Shown in pieces: positions 23,125 through 26,066 of a stretch of DNA of 26,066 nucleotides. Made by a program: the position numbers and the translations under genes. The notes beneath the pieces are model-generated. The model saw only the letters and a program-made list of their open reading frames with translations, was not told where the DNA came from and did no database searches. The DNA is from Bacteroidales bacterium (GTDB lineage Bacteria; Bacteroidota; Bacteroidia; Bacteroidales; WCHB1-69): assembly GCA_012518765.1 (NCBI GenBank), contig JAAYRN010000036.1, positions 1-26,066 on the forward strand, in the 5' to 3' direction. Positions within the stretch are counted from its first letter, which is position 1. Every line of letters starts with the position of its first letter.

Positions 23125-24855
23125 ATGAAAAGATTATTTATTCTATTAACGTCTGTATTTGTGTCCTTTTTTGTTAGTGCACAGGTATCTAAATTAGATG
23201 GAAATTTTGAATGGGCTGGCATTACAACCAGTGGCTGGAAAGTAGTAGACGTAGAACCTACTTTTCAGGGAGGAACTGCTATTAACAAGTCATGGACTAT
23301 CGGATTAGTTGGAACTCCGTTGTATAACAATTCCCATGAGCCTACTTTTACAACTCCTCCAGACGGAGATCCCAACAACAAAAAAGTAGGAGCTTTCTAT
23401 AACGGAGGAGGAAATCGAACCGACTCTTGGTTAATTTCACCCAGAATAGACAGTATAGCCGAAAGCGATTACTTGTGTTTTTGGATAGATAACTCGTTAG
23501 GAGGAAGAAATTATAACCTTGATGTATTAATTTCAACAACAGATGACAAAACAACTTCTTTTAAAGATGAAGTTATTTCATTCAAATCGGAAGACATATC
23601 GTTACAAAACTGGAAGTTTTATTCTTTTTCACTGTCCGATTACATAGATAAACACATACATATAGCCTTTAGAATCCATTTTGATAGCTATAATTTTGAT
23701 GGAGCTATTCAAATAGATAATGTAACAATAGGAACGGTTTCAATGCCTGATTTGGAGTTAGTAGGAATTATATCTCCCGAATTACCTATGCAAAATATTC
23801 CCGATTCGGTTGAAATTACAGCAGTAGTAAAAAATATGGGAGCTCATGTAACATCATTTGATATGTGGTATGTAAAAGCATCTGCAAGTAGTTACGATTA
23901 CACCCAACATCATAAATTTGAAAGAGAAATAGCCCCATTGGATACTGTACAAGTTACGTTTCCAAGAAAAGAATTTTTCCAATTAGGGAAAAGAGATACC
24001 CTTTTGTTATTCTTAGGAGTTGCCAACGATGTAGATAGAAGCAACGATACTATATTAACCATTGTTGATAATGTTACTCCTGGAGAAATTCCATATTACA
24101 ATGGATTTGAATCTCCCGATGATATTGCAGGAATAAAAGTATATAATGTATACAGAGACGAATCGACTTGGATTGATGATTTGAGTTCTGCGGCTTTTGC
24201 TCGTAAAGGAAGTGGCTCAATGCGTTACCCTGGAAATCCCAATACAGATGCCGATGATTGGTTTTTTACTAAACTTATACATTTTCCTAATGCCCAGACT
24301 TATGAATTGTCTTTTTGGTACGGAACAACAGACGAAGAACAGCCACAAAGATTAGAGGTGATGTGGGCTAAAGAACAAAAATATCAAGAAACTTACGCAA
24401 TGTGGTATTTGTTTAAAAAAGATGATATTATAAATAGAGTACCTCAAAATGATTTAGAAACACGTGGATATGAGCAAGCTATAGCTCGTTTCGATGTTGA
24501 AGAACCCGGCTACTATTACATAGGACTTCATTGCCTCAGTCCCAAAACATCTAATATTATTGCACAATTATATATTGATGATTTATCTATAGATTATGCT
24601 ACAAGTGTAGAAGAGGCAAATCTTAACGATATTAAGGTGTTTCCAAATCCAGCTAATTCGTTTATACAAATACAAGGGGATCAAGTGATAAAACAAATAG
24701 AAATTTATGACTTACTCGGACAAAGAGTATCTGCTCAACAATATAACACCCGTTATGTTATCTTAGATACCGATCATTTGTTAAACGGAATTTATATAGT
24801 TAAAATAAAAACAGAAAATGGAGATTTGGTAAAGAAAATAAATATTATGCACTAA
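23125..24855 (+). CDS. T9SS cargo protein with choice-of-anchor J domains
   Basis: The 576-residue secreted protein has a signal peptide (about 1-19, ending FVSA). A first choice-of-anchor J/cleaved-adhesin-like domain follows (about 25-205): it begins FEWAGITTSGWKV, contains DSWLISPRIDS and ends GAIQIDNVTIG. A CARDB-like Ig domain (about 208-320) begins PDLELVGIISP. A second J-type domain (about 328-492) begins YYNGFESPDDI, contains DADDWFFTKLIHF and ends QLYIDDLSI. The last ~75 residues are a type A T9SS sorting domain (VFPNPANSFIQIQ, IEIYDLLGQRV, LNGIYIVKIKTENG, KKINIMH). The protein should cross the outer membrane by T9SS and be attached at the cell surface or released. No protease or glycosidase motif is seen; adhesion or matrix binding is the likeliest role, but that is inferred. 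Confidence 0.92.
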   Translation: MKRLFILLTSVFVSFFVSAQVSKLDGNFEWAGITTSGWKVVDVEPTFQGGTAINKSWTIGLVGTPLYNNSHEPTFTTPPDGDPNNKKVGAFYNGGGNRTDSWLISPRIDSIAESDYLCFWIDNSLGGRNYNLDVLISTTDDKTTSFKDEVISFKSEDISLQNWKFYSFSLSDYIDKHIHIAFRIHFDSYNFDGAIQIDNVTIGTVSMPDLELVGIISPELPMQNIPDSVEITAVVKNMGAHVTSFDMWYVKASASSYDYTQHHKFEREIAPLDTVQVTFPRKEFFQLGKRDTLLLFLGVANDVDRSNDTILTIVDNVTPGEIPYYNGFESPDDIAGIKVYNVYRDESTWIDDLSSAAFARKGSGSMRYPGNPNTDADDWFFTKLIHFPNAQTYELSFWYGTTDEEQPQRLEVMWAKEQKYQETYAMWYLFKKDDIINRVPQNDLETRGYEQAIARFDVEEPGYYYIGLHCLSPKTSNIIAQLYIDDLSIDYATSVEEANLNDIKVFPNPANSFIQIQGDQVIKQIEIYDLLGQRVSAQQYNTRYVILDTDHLLNGIYIVKIKTENGDLVKKINIMH

Positions 24856-24880
24856 AATAGGTGTGCAATTCTATAAAGAC

Positions 24881-24910
24881 AAAAGGAGAGGGTAACCTCT
24901 CCTTTTATTA
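24881..24910. terminator. Bidirectional terminator between convergent genes
   Basis: AAAAGGAGAGG and CCTCTCCTTTT form a perfect 11-bp stem with a GTAA loop, with T-rich sequence on the plus-strand exit and TTTTGTCTTT on the minus-strand exit. It separates the T9SS cargo gene from the convergent membrane-protein gene. Confidence 0.9.
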
Positions 24911-24914
24911 TAAT

Positions 24915-25268
24915 TTATCTTTTTATTCGTCTTAAAAAAATTAATCCAATCACTCCATGGATAAATAATGAAAATGAGGTAAATAAATATAACCAAATAT
25001 CTTTTATTTGCAATGAATTATTTGTGATTAATTTAATTTCTTGGATAAAGAAAAGTAGAAATAACAATAAAAATCCCGCTGCAAATGTAATAGAATTTGT
25101 TTTGTAAAATAATAATTTACTTTCAATTGATTCCTCCTTTTTTTCTTTAAAAAAAGGAACAATAGCATACAAAGCAAATACTGCAACGCCATTTACTCCA
25201 AAAAATGATATTAAAACTACACCTGATATACCGATTATGAGTTCTGTTAAAAATATTTTTTTGTTCAT
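24915..25268 (-). CDS. Small four-helix membrane protein of unknown function
   Basis: I do not recognise this 117-residue protein. It has four hydrophobic segments (about residues 5-25, 27-41, 58-77 and 90-113). A charged loop, KEKKEESIESK, lies between the second and third, and a basic RRIKR tail follows the last. There is no signal peptidase site, enzyme motif or conserved polar residue inside the helices that would suggest transport. It lies alone on the minus strand, divergent from an ECF sigma factor gene across 258 nt, which raises the possibility that it belongs to that sigma factor's regulon; this is only positional. It ends 8 nt from the shared terminator. Confidence 0.7.
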   Translation of the reverse strand: MNKKIFLTELIIGISGVVLISFFGVNGVAVFALYAIVPFFKEKKEESIESKLLFYKTNSITFAAGFLLLFLLFFIQEIKLITNNSLQIKDIWLYLFTSFSLFIHGVIGLIFLRRIKR

Positions 25269-25526
25269 GAATTTGAGTTTAAATGATAATAAAAAAACTA
25301 ATTAAGATTCAGAAATTTTGAAAATCTAAATTTCTCTAATATATTAGTTATTTTTCTTTTGAAAAAATCACATAACAAATAATTTTATTTCATAAAGTTG
25401 AATTTGACTTACAAAGGAAAATGTTTAAAATATATATTTGTGTTTAGAAAATAATTAATGATGTAAGTGTGATTTTTTATAGTTTGTGTTAACTAATTAG
25501 TATAGTAAAGAGGAGTAAGTAGGGAT
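25269..25526. other. Divergent intergenic region between the membrane-protein and sigma-factor genes
   Basis: This 258-nt AT-rich stretch has no gene. It holds a TAnnTTTG match on the plus strand (TATATTTG, 25433-25440) about 87 nt before the sigma start. It also holds a perfect 12-bp palindrome CTAATATATTAG (25336-25347), and short CTAATTAG-type matches near 25492. GGAG lies about 14 nt before the sigma-factor ATG. No clear -7 box is seen for the minus-strand gene. Confidence 0.45.
25433..25440 (+). promoter_or_regulatory. Candidate promoter -7 box for the ECF sigma gene
   Basis: TATATTTG matches TAnnTTTG. The nearest upstream TTTG (25403-25406) is 26 nt away, slightly too far, so the match is tentative. 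The leader would be about 80 nt. Confidence 0.33.
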
Positions 25527-26042
25527 ATGGATAAAGCTAAAAAAACAGCATATTTCAATAATATAATTGCAGATAATGAAAAAAATATTCGGCGGGTAAT
25601 TTTCTTTTATTGTGCTGATAAACAAGAAATTTGGGATGATTTGTATCAAGAAATTCTTATTAATATTTGGGAAAGTCTTGATAGTTTCAGAGGAGATGCT
25701 CTCATTAGCACATGGATATATCGAATAGCTATAAACATATCTATTTTACACAGCAAGAAAAGTAATAACAGAAAACACATTCTTTGCTTTTCATCTATTG
25801 ATGGAATTGAGGAATATATTTCTACACAAGAAGATGATATTATAATTGAAAATTTATATGCTTTGGTGGAACATTTAAATACCATTGATAAAACAATTAT
25901 GTTACTTTATTTGGATAAACGTTCACATAAGGAAATCGCTGATATTATGGGACTTTCTATAACAAATATTGGAACTAAAATCAGTAGAATTGTGAAAAAA
26001 TTAAAAGAAATTAATGTAAAAATTGAATATGACAACTATTGA
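25527..26042 (+). CDS. ECF-type RNA polymerase sigma factor
   Basis: This 171-residue sigma-70 family protein has only regions 2 and 4, as in ECF sigma factors. Region 2 (about 25-85) includes DDLYQEILINIWESLDSFRGDALISTWIYRIAINISI, with the DxxQE and the W-I-Y-R-I-A core-binding and -10 recognition helices. Region 4 (about 115-160) includes LNTIDKTIMLLYLDKRSHKEIADIMGLSITNIGTKISRIVKKLK, a typical helix-turn-helix. No anti-sigma gene is complete here, but a gene overlapping its 3' end may be one. The intact start ATG follows GGAGTAAGTAGGGAT. The N-terminus is complete and no extra C-terminal domain is present. The signal it answers to is unknown. Confidence 0.93.
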   Translation: MDKAKKTAYFNNIIADNEKNIRRVIFFYCADKQEIWDDLYQEILINIWESLDSFRGDALISTWIYRIAINISILHSKKSNNRKHILCFSSIDGIEEYISTQEDDIIIENLYALVEHLNTIDKTIMLLYLDKRSHKEIADIMGLSITNIGTKISRIVKKLKEINVKIEYDNY

Positions 26043-26066
26043 TAATAAAAATATATTAGGAAATAA
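26029..26066 (+). CDS. Start of a further gene overlapping the sigma factor (runs off right edge)
   Basis: An ATG at 26029-26031 overlaps the last 14 nt of the sigma gene in another frame and stays open for 12 codons (MTIDNKNILGN) to the window edge. Overlapping starts after an ECF sigma gene are usual for its anti-sigma or partner protein, but the visible part is too short to identify. Confidence 0.4.
   Translation, partial: MTTIDNKNILGN

Noticed and set aside
1..26066. CRISPR arrays, insertion sequences, prophage or defence islands
   Set aside because: No regularly spaced repeats, transposases, integrases or terminal inverted repeats were found on either strand.

Overview
The window looks like chromosome from an AT-rich member of the Bacteroidota, most likely Bacteroidales or a close relative. 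By eye G+C is about one third. The evidence is a secreted protein with a type IX secretion (T9SS) sorting domain, Bacteroidota-style promoters (TAnnTTTG -7 boxes), lipoproteins and TonB-dependent/beta-barrel outer-membrane proteins, the NagZ-type GH3/beta-lactamase fusion, and the order zapA, 6S RNA, rny. Most genes are housekeeping or cell-envelope genes. I see no insertion sequences, prophage, CRISPR array or toxin/defence cluster.

Left part (1-5305): a partial RtcB RNA ligase gene runs off the left edge on the minus strand. A minus-strand tRNA/rRNA-maturation group follows, mnmG, ybeY and an anti-sigma-type ATPase gene, facing a plus-strand yifB/comM gene. The most notable non-coding signal is here: two 16-bp palindromes, each one base away from the ParB-binding parS consensus, bracket mnmG. 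This suggests a chromosome-partition centromere region, probably in the origin half of the chromosome.

Middle (5315-13664): an MsbA-type lipid exporter gene is co-oriented with an uncharacterised lipoprotein gene. Divergent from them is a lipoprotein/outer-membrane-barrel pair that ends in a strong terminator. Then come a small deaminase-fold gene that has lost its catalytic glutamate, trpS, and a TonB-dependent receptor with a TTG start.

RNA-metabolism block (13653-17277, minus strand): a small coiled-coil protein, zapA, a 6S-like RNA and rny (RNase Y) form one co-oriented run. Beyond it are two closely related tRNA-Arg genes, separated by a terminator, and then a CvfB-like S1 protein gene that begins only 14 nt after the second tRNA. 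Both tRNAs carry a paired change at positions 19 and 56 (A19-U56 instead of G19-C56).

Right part (17363-26066): a secreted patatin phospholipase with a beta-barrel tail, the GH3/beta-lactamase fusion and rlmH form a tight plus-strand operon. It is followed by a T9SS cargo adhesin with its own good promoter, a bidirectional terminator, a small four-helix membrane protein on the minus strand, and an ECF sigma factor whose 3' end overlaps the start of a further gene cut by the right edge.

I do not see a convincing new multi-gene system. The best leads are the parS pair around mnmG, the tRNA 19/56 covariation, the tRNA-to-cvfB junction, the catalytically altered deaminase and the unexplained lipoprotein/barrel pair.
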